NCBI RefSeq assembly: GCF_900142525.1
Contig: NZ_FRBD01000021.1
Coordinates: forward strand, 1-64,000
Direction: 5' to 3'
DNA from: Xylanibacter ruminicola
Lineage (GTDB): Bacteria; Bacteroidota; Bacteroidia; Bacteroidales; Bacteroidaceae
DNA length: 64,000 nucleotides
Of this stretch, positions 1 to 7,667 are shown piece after piece. Each line of letters starts with the position of its first letter. Positions within the stretch are counted from its first letter, which is position 1. Under the pieces are notes generated by a model. The model did not search any database. It saw only the letters and a program-made list of their open reading frames with translations, and had not been told where the DNA came from. Both the position numbers and the translations under genes were made by a program.

Positions 1-225
1 AGTTATAGATTATAGCCAAAATCTTCCTCGACTTCACTCTTAGTGGACACTGCATCACCCAACGGCGTGCTTCGATTCTTTGCTCAGACTCTAAAGACTT
101 TAAAAGGAGGACGGAGGAAAGTCTTGCAAACGATATAGCTACCTATGGCTTACCTAGCGACCAATGATCTCATCCTCCACGGCCACAATCTCTAGCAAAA
201 CTACAAAATTCCGACCGCATGTCCT

Positions 226-250
226 AAAAAAAAAGAGATGTTTAACATCT
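226..250 (-). terminator. weak hairpin with T-tract (minus strand)
   Basis: On the minus strand a 6-bp stem (AGATGT/ACATCT, 3-nt loop) is followed by C and then nine T residues. It lies only about 30 nt downstream of the minus-strand promoter-like element at 281-288, so it could be an attenuator for something beyond the left edge. The stem is short and AT-rich, so this is tentative. Confidence 0.3.
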
Positions 251-280
251 TACATTTAGAACATTATCTATAATCTGGTG

Positions 281-288
281 CAAAGGTA
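281..288 (-). promoter_or_regulatory. TAnnTTTG promoter-like element (TACCTTTG, minus)
   Basis: The minus strand reads TACCTTTG followed by CA, the form of the -7 element seen before many genes in this window. It points toward the left edge, where no gene start is visible within the window. Confidence 0.4.
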
Positions 289-395
289 AGAGCGATCAAG
301 ATACCTATGGCGACGGACAGACACACCGATGGGAATACAAGGCCGACGGCACCACCTTCACCTCAACCTTCGAGATGAATAAAGTAACAGAATAA
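285..395 (+). pseudogene. possible 3' remnant of a protein gene
   Basis: An open frame without a start codon ends at a TAA at 393-395. It encodes a plausible C-terminal tail (DTYGDGQTHRWEYKADG followed by TTFTSTFEMN) of a type seen at the ends of lipocalin-like or other beta-rich secreted proteins. The frame is closed upstream by a stop at 243-245, and the minus-strand promoter element overlaps its beginning. The terminator at 421-454 lies just downstream in the right orientation. It could be a decayed gene end or chance; the family is not recognised. The rest of 1-284 contains no gene I can support. Confidence 0.25.
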
Positions 396-420
396 CGCAA
401 TGTAACATGATAATAGAAGA

Positions 421-454
421 AAGGACAGCTTGCGAAAACAAGCTGTCCTTTTTT
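421..454 (+). terminator. Rho-independent terminator (strong hairpin)
   Basis: A perfect 12-bp stem (421-432 pairing with 439-450, loop CGAAAA) runs into TTTTTT on the plus strand. It ends 3 bp before the stop codon of the minus-strand esterase, so it may also insulate that gene, although the T-tract on the minus side is poor. Confidence 0.75.
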
Positions 455-456
455 GT

Positions 457-1980
457 TTATTTCCCTGTGCGGACGAAGGTCATGAAGCGGTCGATGAAAT
501 GAATGCGCTGCTGGTTGAGGACGGGGATGAGCGTGGCGCCATTGTTAAACTGCATGACGGTAATCTTATCGGGCTCGAATACGGGCCATTTGGGTAGTCC
601 ATTACCGTTGGGGTTTCCACCTGTTTTGGCAAAGTTTACCCAGTATTGCTGCATCAAGTCGCTCACTTTCTTTTCTTGTGGGAATCTGTCGGCCTTGCCA
701 TCGAAAGCGCCTTTCAGATACATGATGTCATCGGCATGGGCGGCACCACGACGATTGCCTTTGGCATAGACGGTGGTGTCTGACTTCTGGGCAAGATATG
801 CCACGTAAACAGGACTCTTACCCGTCTGTTTCTGCGAGGTGGCCCAAGCATAGGCAGGCCAGCCGAAACCAATATCGCGGGTTACGTCGCGCAGACTGAA
901 AAGGCGTTCCTCGGCTGTAGCTCCTGGATATAACGCCTTGGCGCTATCGGCCCATTGGGCTGGCAGCTGACGGAAGAACTGCTCATACTGCTCAACGCTC
1001 ACACTATCGTACTCTACTGCGCCCTCATCGCTATTATGCATAATGAGCACGGGCACATCGTTGTAACTGCCTTTATGATAGAGGGCGTAGACGGGTTCTG
1101 GAATCACATAGCCATCAACGATAGGCATGCATAACTGGAAAGAATTATCGTTTCCTGTCAGATCCTTGGCATCCGTTTGGCGCATCTCGGCTATGGAATT
1201 CTTCTTCATCTGGTTCATAAACATACTACCATACATCTGGGCCACTTGCTGATTAACCACACTTGTGGGCGACATCATGGCTCCACTCTCACTGATGCAG
1301 GCGCGGAACAAGCCTTTAGCCAGCGGTGAGGCACAGAGGACATGACAGCTCGTGGCTCCTGCCGACTCGCCGAAGATAGTAACTTTTGAGGGGTCGCCAC
1401 CAAAGTTCTTGATGTTGCGCTGTACCCACTGCAAGGCGAAAATCTGATCGAGAATACCGTAGTTGCCAGAGTGACCATCGGCCTCCTTAGCCAGGTCGGC
1501 ATGGGCCATAAATCCCAAAGCGCCAGCACGATACTCAACAGATACTGTTACTACGCCCTTACTGGCCAGACTCTGCCACAGGTCGCCACCATAATGCTCT
1601 GTGCGGAAAGCACCACCATGAATAAACACCATGACGGGCAGAGCCTCTTTGGTGCTCTTGGCTGGTGTAACTACACTCAGATAAAGGCAGTCTTCGCTCA
1701 TCATGTCGTACTTCACATAGCTCTTTTCGGGCTGTGGGGGCCACTTGGCCACATCTTCTGCCTTCAGCACGCCCTTCCAGGGCTTAGCTGGCTGGGGTGC
1801 CTTCCATCGCAAGTCGCCCACAGGAGCTGCTGCATAAGGAATGGCTTTATACACGGCTACGGAACCTTCAAGAACGCCTGCTACGGCACCAGATTCTACC
1901 TGAGTTTTCAGCAAGGGCTGAGCCTGCCCCACCATAGCGCCCAGCACTAACATCATGGTGGATAATAGTTTCTTCGACAT
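457..1980 (-). CDS. secreted carboxylesterase, type B (COesterase family)
   Basis: Predicted alpha/beta-hydrolase of the carboxylesterase type B (para-nitrobenzyl esterase-like) family, about 507 aa, which hydrolyses ester bonds. A signal peptide covers residues 1-20 (ends VGQAQ), so the enzyme is exported to the periplasm or beyond. The oxyanion-hole motif HGG is at about 122, the nucleophile elbow GESAGA places Ser206, and the family triad is completed by Glu319 (SDEGA) and His415 (AAHADD). The ATG at 1980 was chosen over one 33 nt upstream because it starts directly on a signal peptide. A TACATTTG promoter lies at 2024-2031. It is a single-gene unit. In gut Prevotella such enzymes often deacylate plant polysaccharides, but the substrate cannot be read from sequence. 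Confidence 0.92.
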   Translation of the reverse strand: MSKKLLSTMMLVLGAMVGQAQPLLKTQVESGAVAGVLEGSVAVYKAIPYAAAPVGDLRWKAPQPAKPWKGVLKAEDVAKWPPQPEKSYVKYDMMSEDCLYLSVVTPAKSTKEALPVMVFIHGGAFRTEHYGGDLWQSLASKGVVTVSVEYRAGALGFMAHADLAKEADGHSGNYGILDQIFALQWVQRNIKNFGGDPSKVTIFGESAGATSCHVLCASPLAKGLFRACISESGAMMSPTSVVNQQVAQMYGSMFMNQMKKNSIAEMRQTDAKDLTGNDNSFQLCMPIVDGYVIPEPVYALYHKGSYNDVPVLIMHNSDEGAVEYDSVSVEQYEQFFRQLPAQWADSAKALYPGATAEERLFSLRDVTRDIGFGWPAYAWATSQKQTGKSPVYVAYLAQKSDTTVYAKGNRRGAAHADDIMYLKGAFDGKADRFPQEKKVSDLMQQYWVNFAKTGGNPNGNGLPKWPVFEPDKITVMQFNNGATLIPVLNQQRIHFIDRFMTFVRTGK

Positions 1981-2023
1981 TTTTAGAAGTTTTACAGTTA
2001 AATAATTTACCAATTGGATGGGG

Positions 2024-2031
2024 CAAATGTA
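2024..2031 (-). promoter_or_regulatory. -7 promoter element (TACATTTG) of esterase gene
   Basis: Bacteroidota-type TAnnTTTG element on the minus strand, about 44 nt upstream of the esterase ATG at 1980. Confidence 0.6.
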
Positions 2032-2079
2032 GCAAATTTCGCTTAATGTTCAAAGAAAATTATTACACGTTATTACTCA

Positions 2080-4029
2080 TTAAGTATTTTTTAGCGAAAT
2101 GTTGAGGATTCGCATAACATCCTCGCCATCGCCAGTCCTGAAGTCGAAGGAATCAGGAAGGGTATCGAACGGTTCGAAGGTGAGCGTGAAGTCGCAGTAA
2201 TTGATATCGAGTCCGTATTGTTTTGTAACGGTAAATGCTTTCTCTACAGCAATAACATCCTCACCAAGCTTGATACCATCGGCAGCGGTAACCTTATATT
2301 TCTTGCCATTAGCAGTAAGATAAGAATCGCGGGCAATAGTGAAACCAAGGCCTTTTTGAGTATAAATACGGAAATGAACTTTGGTACCGCTGGAGCTGGC
2401 ATCAACTTTGGTGACGGCCAGATTAAGACTGGCAGAATTGTCCTGCTTAGGGCCATTGATAACATCGGCCATTGCCAAGAAACCGCCTGGTACATAACCA
2501 GATAGCTCCCAAAGAATACGTCCATTGGGGGCTAACAGTACAAAGAACGGATAGGCATTATAGTCATAATAATGATTCCTAAATTCGCCCTTAAACATCT
2601 GTCCATCGCTCCAGTTACTCCATGCCATCTGCTTGCTTCGCTTGTTACGTTGCCATACTGATACAGAATCTAAGTTAATGCCTACGATTTCCAACTTTCC
2701 TTTCACCCGTTTATAAACCTCATCTAATTCTGACTCTGACTTGATGCATGCACCACAGTTGACACCCCAAAAGTCGAGCAGTACATAGCGGCCATCGCCC
2801 AAGACATCAAACAAGCGATGCTTGTTGCCTTGCAAATCGAAGAATTCGCCGTCTACAGCCTTTTCTCCAATCTGCAGAATATGTGTGGTATCCGTCTCGG
2901 CCTTATTTGCCTGAAGCGTATTAGCAGCACTCCTGGTGCCTCGAGCGGTCAAATCGTACGAGTACATATATGGATCGGATCCATCCTGAATATACCCAGA
3001 ATCAAGGAAAAGCGTCTTGCCATCCTTGGATAGCATAATTTCCTGTCCCAAATGGTCGAGATGGATAATCTGCTGCTTAACGCCATCCCAGTCGTAAACC
3101 TCTACCACATTACCATAAGGGAACGGATCTTTCATATCCAGCTGCTTCATTTTCTCGCCCTTACTGTTCAGAGTTTTTTGAAGCACATAGATCCTGTTAT
3201 TATCAGCACAGCAATGTATACGCTCAATAGGCAATTTCGGCATTCCACCGATTTGAATGGTATCAGAGTATAGTTGGCTCAAGATGTTTGTTTTGGTACC
3301 GTCAACAGTAAAGATGAAGGCAAACTTCCCTTTATTTTCGATCCAATACAAAAATCTACCCTTGCCATTGCCAATCAACCCGCTATAATCGGTATATACC
3401 ATCAACTTCTCACCATTCAAAGCTTCAGGCGTACTATCGTTAGGCCAATAGTCAAGAGGCGTAAAGGTCTGGTTCTTGTAGTTAACTATTGAGAAGATGT
3501 GGTGCTGATCGCTTTCAGGCGTACCTACCACAAGCAGGGTGGAGTCGGTCAACACTTCGAACCTGTTTCCACCCATATAGAAAGAAGTCATTTTGCTAAG
3601 GTCGTATTTCTCCCAGTTATTAGGATCCTTCATAGCTGCAATATCGTCAGTCTTCTTTATTTTAGTCAGCGAAATCAACGACAGACTTATCATATTCTCT
3701 TCAAAAGGATGATCCAGAATATATAAGGCGCCATCCTGATCTTGCGACAATGACATTTCTCCAAACTCATTCTGTCCATGTCCTTTCGTAAACACCTTTT
3801 CTGCTTTCTGCCATTCTGTTTTGGTCAGTTTTCCTGCACAGAAGCTCCAATCATTATCTATGGCATAGATATTGTCGGCAAACATGTATTTGGGCCATAT
3901 GCCCTTGTTCACATCTCTTTTCACAAGCTGCCCCTCGAGGAACACCTCAAATTCTACACTACTCTTGTCGGCGCAAGAGAATAATGGTAACATACCAATA
4001 AGGAATACAATTAAATTTTTAGCTTTCAT
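2080..4029 (-). CDS. lipoprotein with TolB-like (BF3164-type) propeller and thioredoxin domain
   Basis: Lipoprotein of 649 aa with a lipobox at LFSC19, so it is probably anchored to the envelope. Residues about 30-370 look like a TolB-like six-bladed propeller of the BF3164 group (repeated short strands, DGALYILDHPF-type blades). A TlpA/thioredoxin domain follows, with a WGVNCGAC active site (Cys425, Cys428) and the downstream cis-Pro region (YPFFVLLAPNG). The last ~120 residues form a beta-rich tail of unknown type. The CxxC pair predicts thiol-disulfide exchange on an exported substrate. This is a single-gene unit with promoter TATCTTTG at 4059-4066. The propeller-thioredoxin arrangement is unusual and the substrate is unknown. 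Confidence 0.8.
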   Translation of the reverse strand: MKAKNLIVFLIGMLPLFSCADKSSVEFEVFLEGQLVKRDVNKGIWPKYMFADNIYAIDNDWSFCAGKLTKTEWQKAEKVFTKGHGQNEFGEMSLSQDQDGALYILDHPFEENMISLSLISLTKIKKTDDIAAMKDPNNWEKYDLSKMTSFYMGGNRFEVLTDSTLLVVGTPESDQHHIFSIVNYKNQTFTPLDYWPNDSTPEALNGEKLMVYTDYSGLIGNGKGRFLYWIENKGKFAFIFTVDGTKTNILSQLYSDTIQIGGMPKLPIERIHCCADNNRIYVLQKTLNSKGEKMKQLDMKDPFPYGNVVEVYDWDGVKQQIIHLDHLGQEIMLSKDGKTLFLDSGYIQDGSDPYMYSYDLTARGTRSAANTLQANKAETDTTHILQIGEKAVDGEFFDLQGNKHRLFDVLGDGRYVLLDFWGVNCGACIKSESELDEVYKRVKGKLEIVGINLDSVSVWQRNKRSKQMAWSNWSDGQMFKGEFRNHYYDYNAYPFFVLLAPNGRILWELSGYVPGGFLAMADVINGPKQDNSASLNLAVTKVDASSSGTKVHFRIYTQKGLGFTIARDSYLTANGKKYKVTAADGIKLGEDVIAVEKAFTVTKQYGLDINYCDFTLTFEPFDTLPDSFDFRTGDGEDVMRILNISLKNT

Positions 4030-4058
4030 AATTCAACAAATTTTGATTAATCCGATGG

Positions 4059-4066
4059 CAAAGATA
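4059..4066 (-). promoter_or_regulatory. -7 promoter element (TATCTTTG) of the thioredoxin lipoprotein gene
   Basis: TAnnTTTG on the minus strand, about 30 nt upstream of the ATG at 4029. Confidence 0.6.
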
Positions 4067-4090
4067 TGAATAAAAAGATGAATGATACAA

Positions 4091-4110
4091 GCATTTTTGT
4101 AGAAAAATGC
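4091..4110. repeat. perfect 8-bp stem inverted repeat
   Basis: GCATTTTT and AAAAATGC separated by GTAG, in the divergent gap between the lipoprotein gene and the TPR regulator gene. It could be an operator or a hairpin; it has no T-tract that would make it a terminator. Confidence 0.35.
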
Positions 4111-4231
4111 AATAGTGGGTGTTGCATATATTTAGAAGCTAAATGCTTGATAATAAGACAAATAAGAAGAATGCAACAGATAAAAAAGTAGCTGAGAGGG
4201 ACGGGCTAAGACGGAGAAAAACATGAAAAGA

Positions 4232-4263
4232 TTTGGAAATATGATGAAAAGGCCGTAATTTTG
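4232..4263 (+). promoter_or_regulatory. promoter of the TPR regulator (TTTGG ... TAATTTTG)
   Basis: A -33 element TTTGG (4232-4236) and a -7 element TAATTTTG (4256-4263) are separated by 19 nt. This matches the Bacteroidota housekeeping promoter layout, 19 nt before the ATG at 4283. Confidence 0.75.
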
Positions 4264-4282
4264 CCATCAAAAATTAATCAAT

Positions 4283-5800
4283 ATGAAGAAACCATTTATC
4301 ATACTGGTAATCATGACTATTATGACAGGTTGTGCCAAATGGCAGAACCCCCAGTTCATACCGGTTTGGAAAACGATAGAAACCAAACCCGAAGTGGCTC
4401 GCGTCATTTTATCAAAGATCAACAAGGACGCACTGACGGAGAGCGGAATGGCAGAATACTGCCTACTGAAGACAATAGTAGACTATAAGACTCATGTAGA
4501 CATAGATAATGATTCGCTCATATCTGCCAGCATAACCTATTACAACCAGCATGGAAACGAGTGGCATCGCGGGCGCGCCTACTTCTATCGTGGCGTACTG
4601 AAAATGTACAGGTTCGGCAATATCATTGAGGCCGTAAGAGACTTTAAGGTGGCAGAATATATATCAGAGAAAACAGACGATGAAGATCTGAAAACTCACG
4701 TCTACGATTATCTGGCTCAAGTGAACCACTACTTCAGGAACTATCCGTCGATACTGAGGTATTCGCATAAGCTGCTTGACATCAGCACAGAAAGAAAAGA
4801 CAGTGCGATGATGCTGAAAAACCTGATGATGTGCGCCACAACTCATGCCGACATGGACCAGATGGACAGCGCCTATTTCTATATAAAGAAAGGTATAGAA
4901 CTGGAGAAACATGCTAACATGGACCAACTGCAGGACATCTACAGCATGATGGCAGAGATATATGCTGATCAAGGAGAAACCGCCAAGGCACAAGCGTACT
5001 TGGATAAATGGAAGCAGACTGACAGCAACAACACCAAGTGGTATCTGATACCTGCATACATCAGGAAAGCTCAGGGCGAATACGATATGGCCATCCGACT
5101 GGCTGAAATGGGACTAACTTCCGGTGACCAGAATGTACGTAGGAAATGTCTGGTACTTCTAGCTGAGCTGTACCATCTTAAGGGCGAAAAAGAGAAAGCC
5201 GAAGAAACAAGGTTGCTGATAGGTTCATACGATGATATGAAATATACCAATCAGGCCATGATGATGGTTGACTGGCAACAGAATATAGATGAGCAACGAC
5301 TGACGAAGGATTTCTATCGCCAGACGACATGGATGCAGAGACTTATTATCGGCATCGTTATTGTAGTGGTAATAGCCGTTGCAGCAGGCATGTGGTGGCA
5401 CCGCAGAAAGGTTCACAGACTTAGTTCGCAACTGGATGAGGACGCCCGAAACACCAGCGAACTGAACACCAAGGTAGGGCTACTGGAGAATCGTATGGAG
5501 CACATATCTAATACGCTGCTTATAGGCACGCAGATGTATAACCAATTGCAGCAACGCCAAAGTATAGCCGAGGCCACAGCCAAGGAGCAGCAGAGTCTAG
5601 TAGACTACTTTGCCCAGCTGCGCCCCAAGCGCTGGCAGGAATGGGGAAAGAAGTATAAGAACCTGTCGACAGCCCAATACGTGTTCCTGATTATGCAAGA
5701 CGACCTGCGCTACGATGACGAAGCCATCGCCACCGTGCTCGACGTGAAGCGCACATCCGTACGCAGCATGCGCTCAAGAATCAAAAGCCGCGAAAAATAA
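4283..5800 (+). CDS. membrane-anchored TPR protein with C-terminal HTH (Bacteroidota regulator)
   Basis: 505-aa protein with an N-terminal lipobox-like signal (MTGC17). Tetratricopeptide-type helical repeats run from about 40 to 310 (several ExxAxxxL patterns such as GEYDMAIRLAEMGL). One strong membrane segment is at about 353-371 (LIIGIVIVVVIAVAAG), followed by a coiled coil (about 375-440) and a C-terminal helix-turn-helix-like block from about 450 (LSTAQYVFLIMQDD ... VKRTSVRSMRSRI). This is a common Bacteroidota architecture, usually annotated as a TPR or LuxR-like regulator. The layout suggests periplasmic sensing linked through the membrane to a cytoplasmic DNA-binding end. Ligand and targets are unknown. 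The start is set by the promoter at 4256 and the signal sequence. Confidence 0.8.
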   Translation: MKKPFIILVIMTIMTGCAKWQNPQFIPVWKTIETKPEVARVILSKINKDALTESGMAEYCLLKTIVDYKTHVDIDNDSLISASITYYNQHGNEWHRGRAYFYRGVLKMYRFGNIIEAVRDFKVAEYISEKTDDEDLKTHVYDYLAQVNHYFRNYPSILRYSHKLLDISTERKDSAMMLKNLMMCATTHADMDQMDSAYFYIKKGIELEKHANMDQLQDIYSMMAEIYADQGETAKAQAYLDKWKQTDSNNTKWYLIPAYIRKAQGEYDMAIRLAEMGLTSGDQNVRRKCLVLLAELYHLKGEKEKAEETRLLIGSYDDMKYTNQAMMMVDWQQNIDEQRLTKDFYRQTTWMQRLIIGIVIVVVIAVAAGMWWHRRKVHRLSSQLDEDARNTSELNTKVGLLENRMEHISNTLLIGTQMYNQLQQRQSIAEATAKEQQSLVDYFAQLRPKRWQEWGKKYKNLSTAQYVFLIMQDDLRYDDEAIATVLDVKRTSVRSMRSRIKSREK

Positions 5801-5807
5801 GACGCTT

Positions 5808-6728
5808 CTATCCGAGGAAGAACAGACTGACGCCTACTACAGAGATCACAGCTCCTATAACGGCGCGCCAGGTAATCTTCTGCTTGAAGAGCCAATAAGA
5901 TGGCAACAGAATAATAATAGGTGTCATCGCCATTAATGTAGAGGCTATGCCAGCCGCCGTATACTGAACAGCCATCAGCGAGAATCCCACACCAATAAAG
6001 GGACCGAAGATAGTGGTGGCAGTAGCAACAGCGAGCCCTTTCTTGTCGTGCATAGCCTCGCGCAGAGGATCTAAGCCCTTGCGGAAATAGAGCAAAGCGG
6101 TGAATCCGATGATACCTGCAATGCAGCGATAGAAGTTGGCACTGAAAGGCACCAGCCACTCTGGCATATCGGCTGTGGCCTGATAATGGTCCATACCTAT
6201 CTTACTAAGAACCAAACCTATGCCTTGGCACATAGCTGCTCCAACGGCAAACAGCACGCCGTTGAGTGGCAGCTTGAGCGACACCTTGTGATGCTCGCCT
6301 CGGCCAAGTACAGAGATGCTGATACCAGCCAGAGTGATGAACATAGCCAGCAGAGCCGAACCCGACATCTGCTGCCCCAGCGTAACCCAAGCCATCAAGG
6401 CTGCTGATAATGGGGCCAGTGTCATAAACAACTGTCCGTAGCGCGAACCTATAATAATATAGCACTGGAAGAGGCAGAAGTCGCCTATCACATAGCCTAC
6501 CAGTCCTGACAGTAGCATCCATCCCATAGCCTCGGGAGTAGCACCTGCCGGCAATGGTGAACCTGAAACAAATACAAACAACACCAGCGAGAACACCAGC
6601 GCTAAAGCCATACGTAATACGTTCAGCGTAAGATTACCCAATCGTTTGCTGCCAAATTCGCTGAGCAGCGCAGTAGCCGTCCATGAGAAAGCTACACCAA
6701 TAGAAATTAATTCTCCAATATAAGTCAT
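5808..6728 (-). CDS. DMT superfamily (EamA) transporter
   Basis: 306-aa integral membrane protein with about ten hydrophobic helices in two EamA halves (about 1-140 and 160-305). EamA/DMT proteins export metabolites such as amino acids or nucleotides or act as sugar transporters; the substrate cannot be told here. It lies 20 bp downstream of murQ on the same strand with no promoter in the gap, so it is probably co-transcribed with murQ, which hints at but does not prove a link to cell-wall sugar metabolism. It converges with the TPR regulator gene (8-bp gap). Confidence 0.88.
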   Translation of the reverse strand: MTYIGELISIGVAFSWTATALLSEFGSKRLGNLTLNVLRMALALVFSLVLFVFVSGSPLPAGATPEAMGWMLLSGLVGYVIGDFCLFQCYIIIGSRYGQLFMTLAPLSAALMAWVTLGQQMSGSALLAMFITLAGISISVLGRGEHHKVSLKLPLNGVLFAVGAAMCQGIGLVLSKIGMDHYQATADMPEWLVPFSANFYRCIAGIIGFTALLYFRKGLDPLREAMHDKKGLAVATATTIFGPFIGVGFSLMAVQYTAAGIASTLMAMTPIIILLPSYWLFKQKITWRAVIGAVISVVGVSLFFLG

Positions 6729-6748
6729 TGCTTAGTATAACACATTAT

Positions 6749-7552
6749 TTATCTTAATACCTTATCTACACTACCCGCTTCAAGCAGTCTGCGGCGGGCC
6801 TCATCATATGGAAGGTTTAATGATTCTGCTATCATTCTGGTACCACGGTCAATAAGCTTCTCGTTGGTAAGCTGCATCTTAACCATACGATTACCCTTTA
6901 CACGGCCCATCTTAATCATCAGCGATGTTGATATCATGTTCAGCACCATTTTCTGCGCTGTGCCGCTCTTCATACGACTTGAGCCAGTAACAAACTCCGG
7001 CCCTACTATCGTTTCAATGGGATATTCGGCTGCAGCAGCTAGTGGCGTGTTAGGATTGCTGGTGATGCAACCAGTGAGCAACCCTTGTTTGCGGGCCTCC
7101 TCGATAGCACCAATCACGTAGGGAGTAGTGCCCGAGGCAGCTATACCTATCACACAGTCTTCGGCTGTTGGCTTGTAGACAACCAGATCCTGCCAACCTC
7201 TACTGGCATCATCCTCAGCATGCTCTACGGCACGCTTCAGAGCCTCATCGCCACCTGCTATGATACCTACCACCCAATCTGGCGAAGCACCAAAAGTAGG
7301 AGGCAGTTCGCTGGCATCAAGTACGCCTAGACGCCCACTGGTTCCTGCACCTACGTAGAAAAGTCGGCCACCTTGCTTCATCTTAGGCTCAATGGCTTTT
7401 ACCAGTGCCTCTATCTGTGGAATCACCTGATGCACAACTTCGGCCACCACCCTATCCTCGCGGTTGATAGCCTCAAGTATCTCGCCCGTTTCCATCTGTT
7501 CCAGGTGGTCATAGTGCGATGGCTGTTCGGTGATTTTATCCTCAATCTTCAC
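6749..7552 (-). CDS. murQ: N-acetylmuramic acid 6-phosphate etherase
   Basis: 267 aa. MurQ cleaves the lactyl ether of N-acetylmuramic acid 6-phosphate to give GlcNAc-6-phosphate and D-lactate in peptidoglycan recycling. A SIS-type sugar phosphate fold is seen, with GAGTSGRLGVLDASELPPTF at 68-87 holding catalytic Glu82, and a second acid at Glu113 (EHAEDD), matching the two catalytic glutamates of the family. It is shorter at the C-terminus than the E. coli enzyme (298 aa), which appears normal for this phylum. It is the first gene of a unit with the EamA transporter; promoter TACCTTTG at 7571-7578. Confidence 0.96.
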   Translation of the reverse strand: MKIEDKITEQPSHYDHLEQMETGEILEAINREDRVVAEVVHQVIPQIEALVKAIEPKMKQGGRLFYVGAGTSGRLGVLDASELPPTFGASPDWVVGIIAGGDEALKRAVEHAEDDASRGWQDLVVYKPTAEDCVIGIAASGTTPYVIGAIEEARKQGLLTGCITSNPNTPLAAAAEYPIETIVGPEFVTGSSRMKSGTAQKMVLNMISTSLMIKMGRVKGNRMVKMQLTNEKLIDRGTRMIAESLNLPYDEARRRLLEAGSVDKVLR

Positions 7553-7570
7553 TATTATTCAATTTGGCTG

Positions 7571-7578
7571 CAAAGGTA
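7571..7578 (-). promoter_or_regulatory. -7 promoter element (TACCTTTG) of murQ
   Basis: TACCTTTGCAGCC on the minus strand, about 19 nt before the murQ ATG. A near-identical element (7653-7660) faces the other way for the radical SAM gene. Confidence 0.7.
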
Positions 7579-7652
7579 ATACAATCAACAGATGTATTCT
7601 CTCTTTTAGGGGTTAAATAATGCTAAATGGGATATATCTCAGATTGTTTTTG

Positions 7653-7660
7653 TACCTTTG
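7653..7660 (+). promoter_or_regulatory. -7 promoter element (TACCTTTG) of the radical SAM gene
   Basis: Only 7 nt separate this element from the ATG at 7668, so transcription is expected to start at or almost at that codon. Either the mRNA is leaderless or translation starts at the in-frame ATG at 7683. Confidence 0.7.
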
Positions 7661-7667
7661 CAGCCGT

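Noticed and set aside
113..123. GGAGGAAAGTC, like the conserved start of RNase P RNA
   Set aside because: The CCGGGC that should follow and the ACAGAA partner near the 3' end are missing.
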